Source: Raphanus sativus (lineage: Eukaryota; Streptophyta; Magnoliopsida; Brassicales; Brassicaceae). From it: 64,000 nucleotides of DNA. The notes under the pieces were generated by a model, which was not told the DNA's origin, made no database searches, and saw only the letters and a program-made list of their open reading frames with translations. The position numbers were made by a program, and so were the translations under genes. Shown piece by piece: positions 46,801 to 58,773 of this stretch. Every line of letters begins with the position of its first letter. Position 1 is the first letter of the stretch. The stretch spans positions 186,001 through 250,000 of the forward strand of contig NC_079515.1 in NCBI RefSeq assembly GCF_000801105.2, written 5' to 3'.

Positions 46801-47491
46801 TAATTTGTAGGTTGATTATGACGATCCATATTATCCTGTATGGTTTCATGATTTGATCCAAGGTCCAGTAGCAAAGGTCACCACATCATCTATGTACTTC
46901 ACACGAGGTTTCACTTTTCATACATATGAGTATGGGAGACGTCGGGCAACAAGCAACTACGGGATATGTGTGAAAGGTGAAACAGACTTTTACGGGATCT
47001 TGCAAGAGATTATTGAAGTGGAATTTCCAGGGTTGTTGAAGCTAAAATGTGTCCTCTTCAAATGCGAGTGGTTCGACCCGGTGGAGAACCGTGGTGTTCG
47101 GTTTAACAAATTTGGTGTTGTGGATATCCATTCTGGGAGAAGATATAACAAATTCGAGCCTTTCATCTTAGCTTCCCAAGCCGAACAAGTTAGCTTCCTT
47201 CCATACCCTCGCCTTCGAAGTTCTGGGATAAATTGGTTAACTGCTATCAAAATAACACCTCGTGGACGGATTGTTGCTGGAGAAGAACCACCTTTGCAAG
47301 AAGAAGATGCAATCAATGAAGTTGAGGTACCTGATCAACAAACTGATGAAATTCTTTTGATCGACCCGGATAACCGTCAATATGAAGATCTTCCCGAAGA
47401 TGTGACGGATGAAGCACGTGAAGATGAGTTCGATAGAAGCGATGATGATCATTGTAGTGATGTTGATGAGAACTCAAATGATTCTTCATGA
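43804..47491 (+). CDS. CACTA transposase, TNP2/TNPD type
   Basis: Four exons, 43804-45934, 46013-46556, 46633-46732 and 46811-47491, join in frame to 1151 aa with no lesion. Domains in order: transposase-associated zinc-finger-like domain (about 10-95, with FCPCRKCKN and the WYQHGE end); TNP2/Transposase_21 catalytic region (about 270-620, with LCTDGFSPFG, CPYCHGSTDAF and LDVMHIEKNFFDN); DUF4218 (about 650-830, with LPTNVHEALA, DVMEHLVVHLPYEA and YERSMKHLKGKARN); DUF4216 (about 960-1040, with SNYGICVKGETDFYG and LFKCEWFDP); then an acidic C-terminus. The Asp in CTDGF and Asp in DVMH are probable DDE residues. The open frame suggests recent activity. It acts in the nucleus to cut CACTA ends. 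Confidence 0.92.
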
Positions 47492-47689
47492 TGTAAAATA
47501 TGTAACAAATGTTGATTTTTATTAGAAGATCTTATTTTCATATGTGTATCAAATTCTATTTTATATAATATGCATTTAAAAATAAATTTGGAGTTTATGG
47601 TTTCAGTTGGAAAAAGAGGTTGAATGTGTAGAAGATATGATAGTATAGATATGTAAGTTTGGGGTTTAGGGATTTTGATTTTCGGGGTT

Positions 47690-48130
47690 TCACATATTTC
47701 GTTGTAAAAAAAAACGCGGGCCTGGTAATTTCCTCGTAAAGTTTAGATTCGTCGTAACTTCGTTGTTAACCATGAATCAGGGTTTAGGGATTTGATTTGT
47801 GGTTTCAAAGATTCGTTGTAAACACGTTGTAAACAAAAAAAGCGGGCCTGGTACATTCGTCGTAATTCCTGAAAGCACGTGTCCTCGTAAATTCGTCGTA
47901 AACTGAAACACGTGACTAGTATATTCCTCGTAAACCCAAAAATGCGGGCCTGGTACTTTCGTCGTAAACCCAAAAACCCAGAAAGCACGTGTCCTTGTAA
48001 ATTCGTCGTAAACTGTAACACGAACCTGGTATATTCCTCGTAAACCCAAAAACGCGGGCCTGGTACTTTCGTCGTAAACCCAAAAACGCGGGCCTGGTAT
48101 ATTCCTCGTAAATTTACGACGAATTTACGA
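47690..48130. repeat. Internal repeat block between the two CACTA genes
   Basis: Repeats of about 35-80 bp built from TTCCTCGTAAACCCAAAAA, CGCGGGCCTGGTA and TTCGTCGTAAAC units, sharing core words with the terminal blocks. It lies where the downstream gene's promoter should be; TATATAT at 48146-48152 follows directly. Confidence 0.75.
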
Positions 48131-48400
48131 GGAACGTGTTTTCTTTATATATGCAACGCCTGAACGAGGAAGCCTCGTTCATTCCTCACAAATCTCTCTC
48201 TCTCTCTCTAAGGTAACTCCTCTCTCTCTCTCTCTAGTTAGTTTTTTTTATAATTAGTTTAGGTGGTTAGTATAGGGAATTAGTTTAGAGAATTAGTTTA
48301 GGGAATTAGTTTAGGTGGTTAGTATAGAGAATTTTTAAAAAAAATAATTAATTAATAGTGTTGTGATTTTTAATTTTTTTTTTTTTAAATAATGTAGATC

Positions 48401-50058
48401 ATGGCTCCTAGGAAAAAACCACCACCGACTTATGATGAGATGTTTGGCGACGGTGCCGGGACGTCTTCTTCTTCCGGCGGCCGAGCATCTTCTGATGCCG
48501 TTCCGGACTCTCAGACATCTCAGAGAGTTTGGAGTCCTCCTCCCGCACCTCACATGGCTCCACCTCCGCCACCAGCAGCTCAGATGGCTCCACCTCCTCC
48601 ACCAGCAGCTCCGCAGGAGCCCATTCCAGGGGTAGATGTTCATCCAGACTTGCGGGTGCCTCCTCATGCACCATACGCAAGATATACAGTGGAGGATTTG
48701 CTTTCCGCGCCTGGACGGGAGGGTATGGACGTTTTGGACCCCGATAGACCGCCGGGTACTTATTGGTAAGTAAATTTATAATTTAAAATTTTCAAATCAT
48801 TTTTATATATTTTATTAACAAGTTGGTTCAATTTGCAGGTTTGGGGCCAACAACCGTGTTTCCCGGAGCGTTTCAAAGACGATGAAGGGATACCTCGACG
48901 GAGCTTATCCAAACTGGAGCTTGACTCCAGATCACGTCAAGACCACTTGGTTTAAACAGTTTGCGGTAATTTTTCAATTTTCTTTTTTATATTTAATTTT
49001 ATTAATTATTAATAATTAATTATTAATGGTTTCATATTTTTGTTTGTTTCAGCAAAGGTGGAATTGGTCCTTAGGAATCACCGAAATGGTGAAGAAGGAA
49101 TTCGAGGCAAAGGCGAAGACTCGCCTTACCAACACGGTCTCGGATTGGAAGGATAAGTGGGAGATCTACGGCTATGACGGGAAGCCCACTGGGGTCACCA
49201 AGGATGTATGGGATGGCCTCATCGCCTTTTGGAAGCTACCCAGCTCAATCAAGAAGGCCAACTCCTGCTCCGCTTCCCGTAGGACCAAGGATAAAGACGG
49301 GAATTTGCCTATGCTTCATACCACCGGGCAAAAACCTCATGCCGGGATTCGTCTCGACGCTGTAAGTTTTAGTTGTAATATTTATTTTATTAATAAATTT
49401 GAATTTCAATATTTAATATTTTATTATTGGTTTTTGTAGTTTGAGAAGACCGGAGTCATGCCATCTTTGTCCGACCTCTTCAAGATGACTCACGCCAAAC
49501 CGGACGGGACTTTTGTTGATCCTGCATCCGAGAAGCTCTTCAACACTGTGGCTGCTCGGGTTGATGAGCGGGAGACGCAACTTACCCAGCAGTCTCCGGA
49601 TGGAATACCCGTCAAATTGACGACGGAAGAGGTCGACAGGATCTTCGAGGAGGTAAAATTTAAAAGCTTTTGTTTAAATTAATTTTACTATTTCAACAAT
49701 ATTAACTATTTAATATTATTTTTTGTAGGTCGCTCCAAGAAAGAAGGGTCGGACGGTGGGAATCGGTTCTGTAAACGAAGTCGCAAGGGCGACTTCGTCT
49801 TACTCTTCTAGACGGGCCCAAGAGACTTCTCAGATGCAGGCTCGATTGGATACCCAGCAGGAGCGTTTAGACTCTCTCGAGAACCTGTTGGATATTATGG
49901 CGATGGGGAACCCCAACATGCAGAGAGCGTTGGCGGCCAGACGAGAAGCTCTCGGGATGCAACAACGGGATCCCGAATCTACCGATCCAGTGGGAGCGGG
50001 AACGAGCGGAGAGGGACCGAGCGGGACCGGCTACTTTGATGATGTATCGCTCCCGTAG
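48401..50058 (+). CDS. CACTA second protein, TNPA/Transposase_24 type
   Basis: Five exons, 48401-48765, 48839-48965, 49053-49361, 49440-49652 and 49729-50058, join in frame to 447 aa. A Pro/Ala-rich N-terminus (APPPPPAAQMAPPPPPAA) precedes the plant transposase Ptta/En/Spm (Transposase_24) region (about 115-300, with FGANNRVSRSVSKTMKGYLD, WFKQFAQRW, VSDWKDKWE and HTTGQKPHAG), then a coiled coil (ETSQMQARLDTQQERLDSLE) near 375-400. In En/Spm the matching protein binds subterminal repeats and brings the ends together. A leader intron (about 48213-48397) is supported by GGTAACTCC and AATGTAG. No lesion seen. Confidence 0.88.
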
Positions 50059-50239
50059 ATTTTTATTTTTATAATTTTGTTTTGTAAAATATTAAAACTT
50101 AAATTTTATTTATGGAATATTTATTTTCTAAACAATTGTTTTTTATTATTTGAAATTTTAATTTTTATAATTTCCAAATTTATTATAAATAAAAATAAAA
50201 TAAAAATGAAATTAAATAAAATTAATATAATAAATAAAA

Positions 50240-50593
50240 TAACGATGTAAATTCGTCGTAAAGTTTACAACGAATTTACATCGAAGTACTCGTAAATACG
50301 ATGTAAACAATTACATCGAGTTTACAACGATGGAGATGTAAAGTCGTCGTAAATTTTACAACGAATTTACATCGAATATTTACATCGAATTTACATCGAA
50401 TTCTTTACAACTTCTTTACGACGAATCTTTACGAGTTAGTTACAACGAGGCTTTACGTGGACATTACGACGAATGCTTTCCTTCGCCTTTACGACGAATT
50501 CATTAACTCGTAACCCGTTACGGGCGTTTACGACGAATCTTCTTTTACGACGGACGAATAACAACGAATCGCTTTTCGAGGTAAATTCGTCGT
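50240..50593. repeat. Right subterminal repeat block of the CACTA element
   Basis: Dense TTTACGACGAA/TTCGTCGTAAA and ACATCGAATTTAC words, mirroring the left end and running straight into the N gap. Confidence 0.8.
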
Positions 50594-50693
50594 NNNNNNN
50601 NNNNNNNNNNNNNNNNNNNNNNNNNNNNNNNNNNNNNNNNNNNNNNNNNNNNNNNNNNNNNNNNNNNNNNNNNNNNNNNNNNNNNNNNNNNNN
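50594..50693. other. Assembly gap (100 N)
   Basis: Exactly 100 N's, the usual placeholder for a gap of unknown size, located where the right CACTA terminus and the start of a Helitron should be. Confidence 0.97.
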
Positions 50694-50741
50694 ATATAAC
50701 AAAAAATATACCCGCCCTTTGAAGGGCGGGTCAAAATCTAG
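50694..50741 (+). mobile_element. 3' end of a Helitron entering from the gap
   Basis: Hairpin CCCGCCCTTTGAAGGGCGGG followed by TCAAAATCTAG and a T. This is the same 3' terminus type as the Helitron ending at 25423. The rest of the element is in the gap. Confidence 0.8.
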
Positions 50742-52006
50742 TATGAGGTTAAAATGTTACAGCTCTAATCTATTTTTCACAAAAAAATGGATTACTCAAT
50801 TTATAGAATAAACTTTTTTTTTGGTCAAATAGAATAAACTCTATTATGAAATGAGAAATAAAATATGGTTGAAATATTTTATATTTCATATTCTATTTTA
50901 TTTTATTTTAGAAAATGAAATTGGGTTAAAATGTCTTAATACCACGATTTAAAAAGCAACTTAAAATAGTTGTAATATATTGTTTTTGCTGATTTATTTA
51001 TAACTAAACACTAGCAAGGTTAAAATGCCTTAATACCACGATTTAAAAAGCAACTTAAAATGGTTGTGATAGATTGTTCTGATTTATTTATAACTAAACA
51101 CTAGTAAGTACTACTAGGTCTTATCCCTATGTTCCTTTTTTCTTTTCATTTTTGTCGACGACGCCCTTTTAGTTATATAGAGAGTGGATCACGTAAATAC
51201 CAAAAAACTGTGGATGATTCTTTTTTTTTTCTGGCCATTAGTAATATCGAAATAATGCAACACCATGCGGTATGTAATCACTATAAATGGACCATCTACC
51301 ATCTACTTTGCTATATCTCATCCTTATATGTTCTGATTAGAAAAAGAAACAACAAAGTTATCTTTCTTCCATTTTTATTAAGCGTATCGGTTTCTTTTTA
51401 GTAGATTTTGCGTCTTTTACGTTCTACTTTGTATTTCTTTTATCAAAACTTGTTTCTGTACATTTCATTTTCCAATAAATCGTAGGTTTCTTTTATATTT
51501 TTATGTACCTTCTTGTGTGCTAATGTTTCCTTTTCCAAGTTAATATATTATTTACGTGTTTCTAATTTACTATAGTTTTCCTTTCACATATTGTTCGAGT
51601 TATATCAGAAACATCAGTAGTGGAAAGTTTTCTGTTAAATTTCAGTTTCGTTAGTATTTTCTTAGTCTAGAGTTTGAAATAATTTATCTTGGGGTTACAT
51701 AAAATATTAAAAATCAAATAATATAAATTAGTTATTTTAGATAAAAGAAGCCCCAAACAAACTTTGATTTTTGAAACTCCGGTATATCACTAAGAATAAC
51801 ATACAATAAGTGTGTCGTTAGGTAGGTCTCGTGTGGCACGTATAGTGAATAGCGAATACATGAACAAAACACGTGTTCTCTCTATGTGCCAAGTGTCATA
51901 TATTACAGCGGATGCATCTATGCACTTGTGGCTTCTTAATTCAAGGAATGTTATAAATAAAATAAAGAGTACGTTGTATAATTGTGAAGTTGATTGTAGT
52001 ATGACG
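50742..52006. other. AT-rich intergenic DNA with a 94-bp tandem duplication
   Basis: No gene recognised. Positions 50924-51017 are repeated in tandem at 51018-51107, with a few differences; both start GGTTAAAATG and end near AACTAAACACTAG. Confidence 0.7.
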
Positions 52007-52193
52007 CAGTGGCGGAGCCACAGCTTAGGGACGTGGGTCAGTTGACCCAGGTGAAATCTTGGTAAAAACAATTTTTTACTTGTGTTTTATAGAAAAACTG
52101 AAAAATTATTACAGAAATTATACAATTGACCCATGTAATATATGTTTGTAATGAGATTGACCCTCTTAAAATGTTTGGCTGCCTCCGCCACTA
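52007..52193. mobile_element. hAT-type MITE
   Basis: The 187-bp element begins CAGTGGCGGAGCCACAG and ends CTGCCTCCGCCACTA, imperfect inverted repeats. It is flanked by an exact 8-bp duplication, GTATGACG (51999-52006 and 52194-52201). Terminal sequence and 8-bp target fit hAT. No coding capacity. Confidence 0.88.
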
Positions 52194-52201
52194 GTATGAC
52201 G

Positions 52202-53657
52202 TTAGTATCACTTACGATGTCTTACATGTTCTAAATTACGTCAAAAGGTGTGATAAATTAAAAGTGATCGTGGAAAAAACAAATGTTCTATACTTTGGTA
52301 CATTTTTATACAACTTTTTAGCTTCATTGACTGACTGGGAATTATATGTCTGTCTTTTCAGATTAAGTTTAATCTACAATATTTGCAGAGATGTAAAGTT
52401 GATGGTGATGGCCTGATGGGTCATCGCCAATCGCATGCAGTGTATAATATTATACTGGATGTCTGGATTTCCAGAGCTAGAGGGATTAGATAACAAATGG
52501 TTTAAAGAAAACGCATTTTACCAGTCGAGACTTGTTTCAACGCTCGATTATACAGAGATACACATGTTATCCTATTCCTACCTGCAGTGAACCATGATTC
52601 GCAATGGATGCAAACATACGCATGGTTTTAGCTTCTATGTACCGGAAGTTTTGGAGACTTTACACTACATTTGTAAGATAAAATTTCAGTTAAGTACGAA
52701 GATAATTTTTGCAGATTTTTTGGTTTGTGATAAGTGTTATTTTCGATGATAAATTTCTATTAGATATCAATAATGCGATAATGTTGAAAAAGCAAAAGCT
52801 TTACTTGAGAAAAAAGGAAGATAAATCAACTTTAGGGTTTGCCTTTGGAGAAAGGTGGTGTCGTGACTCGTGAGTGCCACAATATGGCGACTCGCACCGA
52901 ATTGTTAAAGAGCAGCTTCCGTGCATCAAACTTCTCTTCTCTGATGTGTATATTGCCACGTGGATCATATCTTTGTCGACGTGGATCTATCTACCTCACT
53001 TCCCGATATTTCCTCTGAATATTTTTAACGAGACGCTGACTGCAGTCTTCAGAATATTCTTATTCATTTTTTTGTTACAAATCATTGATTATTCTTAAGG
53101 TTATTGACAAATATTGTTTATACGTAAATGTTTCTTTTAACATGGCCCAATAATATGTTGAAGACGCATAGAAAGGTGAAGATGATTCATAGTCCAATAG
53201 TTTTATTTTGTAATTATGTTTTTCAACAAAAATATTTAATTGAAATTCAAAACGTGATTACAAATACATTATAAAGAAACATAGACAAAAAAATATAAAT
53301 TATGAAAAAAATAGTGAAAACAAATTATTACATCTGCAGAAACATATGCCATATATATTAAAGAAAATTAGCATAAAAAGTGGTTTATGTGGATCATCAT
53401 AAAATTAACACATAAATGGTCTATACTATTTATATTAGTTATATGTTGCCATGTGGGTTTTCTATCCTTGCCGATACCACAATATTAATTTTTTAGTGGC
53501 AAGAATTTGAATCTAGATGAAGGTATTCACATTCGTAAATTTTTTACTACTAGAACTAAAAATCCCGGTTAATATGTGTTAATTAAATAGAGGGCTTTTT
53601 ATATAACTAAAAATTTATATCAAAATTGTAATGGAAACTATAGGTTCCATTGTTGAG
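52202..53657. other. Intergenic DNA, nothing recognised
   Basis: AT-rich with short open frames only. A more GC-balanced patch at 52840-53000 has no family resemblance that I can see. Confidence 0.45.
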
Positions 53658-53673
53658 AACCTGGGAGAAACAC

Positions 53674-54797
53674 AAAATCTTTTCTGGACTGCGGATTTTT
53701 CTACAACAGGAAGTTGGATTTGGAGATGGTTGATGGACCTGAGAGAACAGGCGCGACCTTACATTCAATGCCAAGTAAATTCGGGTAGAAATGCTTCATT
53801 CTGGCATGACAATTGAACACAAAATGGAGATTTACTAACTCTGACAGGTTCTCTTGGCCCTATGGTTTCTGGTATCCCATTGGAAGCCTCTGTATCATCA
53901 ATCACCTCTAATGGCCATTGGAATATCTCTTCCAGGAGCAGACACCTGATTCTCCGTATTATTCGGGCTGAGCTTCCTCCTCAGGCACCCCAAGCATCTG
54001 TCCTAGACGAGGATTCTTATATATGGCGGAATTCTTTGACAGGTCAGGCTTCTGGGTTCTCAGTCTCCCTGTTTTATGCTACTCTCTACCCGAGTCCATC
54101 CTCAGTATCTTGGCATAAGGCCGTTTGGTTCAAAAAAAGGACTCCGAGGCATGCTTTTATAACTTGGCTGGTCATGAGAGACAGGATGGTCACTCGGGAC
54201 AGGCTTATTTCATGGGGATTGGAAGTTTCACCGGCTTATTTGCTTTGTGGTGTTGGTAATGAATCCTCAGCTCATCTATTTTTTGAATGTGAGTACTCCC
54301 TCAGCGTTTGGAGAGGCCTTCTGTCAAGATCATCGCTCCAACACCCTCAACGACTCCGGGACATCGTGGCATGGCTCTCTTCTTCTCAGATTAATGGAAA
54401 AATGAGGGTCATCTTACATCTTATTTTCCAGGCATCTATTTATCACCTTTGGAAGGAGAGAAACTCAAGGATTCACACAAATACATCCCGACCTTCACAC
54501 ATGGTTGTCAAAGATCTGCAACTGCAGCTGCGCACTAAGTTATACTCACTCGACAGGGAAGATTCAGCTGGTCAAAGGTCCTTACATTCAACAAGGAATC
54601 GATCTCAGACCTATCTATGCATCTGGTTTGATAGGTTTCAAAGATAAGGCATCAAGAAAAGAAAAGAAAGATTGCTTCAACTGTGTTTCATGATTATGCA
54701 TTTCTAAAGTTATATCTTGTTGTTTAAATGTTGTAAAAACTCTATTTTCAGAAATGGTATCGGAAATTAAAAGTTAAAAAAAAAAAAAAAAAAAAAA
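53674..54797 (+). mobile_element. 5'-truncated LINE with poly(A) tail
   Basis: The insert ends in an A run (54776-54797) and is flanked by a 14-bp duplication, CCTGGGAGAAACAC (53660-53673 and 54798-54811). It encodes the C-terminal part of a LINE ORF2 in one frame to 54647. The part includes the zinc-binding reverse transcriptase domain (zf-RVT) with AVWFKKRTPRHAFITWLVMR, YLLCGVGNESSAHLFFECEY and the linking Cys/His residues. One in-frame TGA at 53814 replaces the Trp expected after WHDN. The reverse transcriptase core is missing, so it cannot move itself. Confidence 0.88.
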
Positions 54798-54811
54798 CCT
54801 GGGAGAAACAC

Positions 54812-57101
54812 GTGCTTACGTTCGTTGAGCACGTGACTTGAGAAAGCTATTGAGATGTACATTCGTGTTTGAAGTTTATGAAATATGAACGGTTTAAAAG
54901 AAATAAATAATTGCAACAGAGTTAAGACTGTTGATGAGAAAACATATATCACTGGTTTGTAGACAACATGATTGCTAACAACTAGAAAATTCATAATAAA
55001 GTTATGATGTAGATTATGACAAATACTTGAGGTTGTAATTGGTGACTTACTTACTGCAGATTTCAAAGCGTATTTGGAAAAATAGCTATATATGCTTTCA
55101 CCATTCATGATATTAATTTGTTTATACTTACTTCAAAAGTGATTTTAGAAAAATAAAAAAGTCAAAACTGCACACATATTCCGAAACATTAAAATACACT
55201 ACAAATTAAAAAATGCATTTCAGTTTTGCTCCTCATACAAAACCATTCGGTTCAATATAAAAACACTTTTGCACAGTCAAAGTAAATATTTTCTTGAGCA
55301 TACATGATTACATGTAAATGAATAACAATAATCACTCTTTTCTTTCATTTTTGTCTGTGTATCAAAATTAAAGAAAATTCTTTTTTCTCTTTTACTTATC
55401 AATCAACTTAGAGACTTTAACTTTAAAGGAACATACAGATTTTCAAGGTATGATTAGTAGTGTACATAGTTCTTATAATATGTAGTAAACTAGAATAACT
55501 AGTGTTAGTAAAATTGGTTAACAATAATGTTAATTAATTATTTTAAACCTAAGCACATTCTCACTAGTAATGAAACTAAATATATTCATCATGTTTACAA
55601 ATATGAATATATTTATGATAACCAAAAAAGATTAGTGTGACTTTAAATTATATAAATACTAGTTATTAGATGAAACAAATTATAACTATTTTTTATAGAT
55701 AATTATTTATCATATTTTACTTAATTTTATTTTTATTTCAGATGAATTTTGGTATTTAAAAATTCTAAATAATATTTTACATTAATAACATGAAATAGAA
55801 CATTTCAATTTTAGTTATATTAATTATACTGATAAATTTATTTTAAATTATTTAAATTTTCTTCAATTTCTCAATTTTGTAAACTATATTTTCACCAATC
55901 AAACACAATTCTGCACCGCTAATTTTATCAAATCCATGTTTATCCTATAAACTCTATATATGAATCACAGTTGGACCGTACTGTATTAATTCTACACCAT
56001 TTATTTTATCAAAACTGAGGTCATCATTCAGATACTGAATTTATGAGGTCTTAAAGGACTATTTTAGACAATGTATGTATATTTTAATAAGTTTGTATGA
56101 ACTTAAATTACTATTTACTAGATGATAAATAGACCATCTGAGTATACATTTAGCTTTCGATATTCATATTGTACTTATAACATGAGAAATTGAAAGCAGC
56201 GTTGTGACGAAGAATAATTTCAAACAGACGGTGATATAAAATATATTTGAAAGTTGTAAATCATATTATGTATAAATAAAACTTTAACTAAAATTTAAAC
56301 TATATTTTCAGTAAATAATGTAAGCCACTGATGAATACAAAAATATGAATCGCACTATATGGTGTAGCCTATACCCCACCAATGGTGGTTTAGTGAGATG
56401 GATGTCATTTTGGACTACAGGAAGAAGAGGGAGCATATAGCACTGTATCTACATGAGAAAACATCATTTCATGTATTGAAGCTTTACTTCATTAGCGGAG
56501 TTGCTAATGACGACAGAATAAAAGCAAATATTCATAACTACAGTCAGAAAGCGATCAAAAACCAGTTGCAAACAAATAACAATAAAAATAACTTTTTTTG
56601 TCACTGAAATACTTTAATTGACGACAGAATAAAAGCAAATATTCATAACTACAGTCAGGAAGACTTTTTTTTGTCTTCTTAACGGAGACTAAAAACCCAG
56701 ATCGAAAAAATCCTAAAGGATCTACAATAATAAAAATAACTAAACCTCAAGAAGTTGCTGACTAAAAATAATAACGTAATCTCTGGGCGCGTTCCTAATC
56801 CTTATCTACATTCTACGTTAACTCGCACTTAACGAGCACATGTTTCTTTCACAAGATATAATTAAGGTGACTACACCTCATAAGCACTTACAAATTTGTA
56901 TTTCTATATATTAATGTGATATAACAGTTATAAGTTTGTCTTGGTTTGGTGCTACAAAATTAACTACAACTGGCATATACAAATGCATAGTTTAATGCTT
57001 GTGTTATTCACTAACATTTTAAGATAATATAGAGCTCTTATGGTGCCTGTCTACACAACATTATAGTCTCCAAGTAAGTATTTAAATATGACCAAGACAA
57101 A
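54812..57101. other. AT-rich intergenic DNA
   Basis: No gene or RNA recognised. A 40-bp direct repeat starting TGACGACAGAATAAAAGC occurs at 56508-56547 and 56619-56658. Confidence 0.55.
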
Positions 57102-58088
57102 TCTATATTATTAAAAGAGAAGTACATTTATAAAATGTCCCTGATTTTTCAATGTTATTTACAATGGTATGCCACTGAACATTTAACTAATTTTCATATA
57201 TTAAAAGCTTGTCTTTTTCAGTTATTTAATGTGTGTTTTCTAAATATTTTTTGTCTTATTCTGTTTAATTAATGCATTTCTAAAAATCCAGTTCTATTTA
57301 ATGTGTGTTACCTTTTATGATTTTTTGTCTTTTCTATTTAATTAATACATTGCCAAAAATCGTCGAAATAAAAAAAAGTTTGGCAACAATAATTATTAAA
57401 CCTAACTTATATTATTCATTATTTTTTCCTATTTTTTATATATGTGTGTGTGTTTGCAAATAATTAATAAATATAGATTTGAATGTTTAATGAACAATAT
57501 TATTTATAAATATGTAATTATGTTTTTATTATTTATTAGTAATAACTAAAAATAAAAGTCACATTAACTACTTAAAATTTTCAAAAAAATATATACTTTT
57601 CGAAAATTTTGCTAACATGATTTAAAATACTTTCACAGTGCATACACCTTCTCTATTTTGAAAACTATTGATACAACTATACAAACTGAATATTCTTTGG
57701 AATAAATTGTCTATAATATTTTTATTTTCTTACAAATGTTATAACTAATAATCAATTTTTAAAACCATACTAACTCATATTTTTATATGTTTTCTACTTT
57801 TGATTCAAAAATTATATTTTTAGATATTTTATACATAAATCTAATTATACAAATATTTGATTTGTTTACATGATCTAATTATACAAATGTTTGATTTGTT
57901 TATATGATGTTCAATAAATATTGGTCATGTAATTTACTGTAGAACGCAAAAATTATTCGATGTAATTAAGCATATTGTTATTTTTAAGTATATTATATTA
58001 GTACACATATTGCAAACCATATATAATATTTAGTATAAACAAAAAAATGAAAATGGATACCCACTCGGTCGAGCGGGTCAAGATCTAG
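57102..58088 (+). mobile_element. Non-autonomous Helitron (987 bp)
   Basis: Begins TCTATATTATTAAAAGAGAA after an A. It ends with an imperfect hairpin, CCCACTCGGTCGAGCGGG, then TCAAGATCTAG and a T. The interior is AT-rich, with no coding. Confidence 0.85.
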
Positions 58089-58577
58089 TCCTTTGTTAAA
58101 ACGTTATACTTTTTGTTTTTTTTTTTTTTTTGACCATATCATATATATGGACGCTTGATTATACTAGTATTATCATATATGTTAATGATTGGTTTCGTCA
58201 GACGTTTTCTGCTATATTACTTATATACGACGCCTGTCTCAAGATAAAGTTTATAAGAATACACCAAAAGACCATAGTGTAAACCCAACTTTCTTAGTTA
58301 TTAACCATATAATTTGGACTTATATATGTCTAAAATGCATTAATGTCGACATTAGAATTAATATATATATATTTAAAAAAAAAGAAAAAAAAATGTCGAC
58401 ATTAGCATATACTAGGTTCTTCTATATATCTAGTTATATAAACTCGAATTGGGTTATATCAGTTTCAGTCGATTAATGAGATCGGAAATCTTCGGGAATC
58501 AAGTCTGGACCATACTGCACACTATGTCACATTTAAATGAATATATAGTAATTAGAATTTGATCATAGTATATAGTT

Positions 58578-58743
58578 ATTTTTAACTCTCAAAATGTGTA
58601 AAAACTGCAAAAAGGGACAAAGTTCCTGAGACAGAGACACAGACACTACGAAAAACATCAGGCCTAAAACACAGGCTTCGTAAAAGAAAGACTCCCCCCA
58701 AGTTTCACCAATTCGTCTCCTCCTAATGCGATCTGGTCCTCGT
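58578..58743. other. 166-bp insert between 22-bp direct repeats
   Basis: An exact 22-bp direct repeat (58556-58577 and 58744-58765, containing GATCATAGTATATAG) brackets 166 bp of clearly different, GC-richer sequence. The size of the repeat suggests a target-site duplication from LINE-type retroposition, but no poly(A) is visible and the source is not recognised. Confidence 0.55.
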
Positions 58744-58773
58744 AATTTGATCATAGTATATAGTTTATGAATA

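Larger units (their letters stand above)
43172..50593 (+). mobile_element. CACTA (En/Spm) DNA transposon with both genes; right end in gap
   Basis: The left terminus is CACTACAAGAAAAC at 43172, the classic CACTA inverted-repeat end. It is followed by about 500 bp of subterminal repeats built on TTCGTCGTAAA/TTTACGACGAA and CGTTGTAAA words. Two genes in the same direction follow: a TNP2/TNPD-like transposase and a TNPA-like protein, in the order typical of En/Spm. From 50240 the same subterminal words return in high density, up to the N gap at 50594. The right CACTA end (expected ...TTGTAGTG) is not seen and must lie in or beyond the gap. The preceding 3 bp, ACA, is the candidate target duplication. 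Confidence 0.9.

Noticed and set aside
50436..50811. Open frames running through the N gap
   Set aside because: N's are not sequence, and the flanks are CACTA subterminal repeats and a Helitron end.
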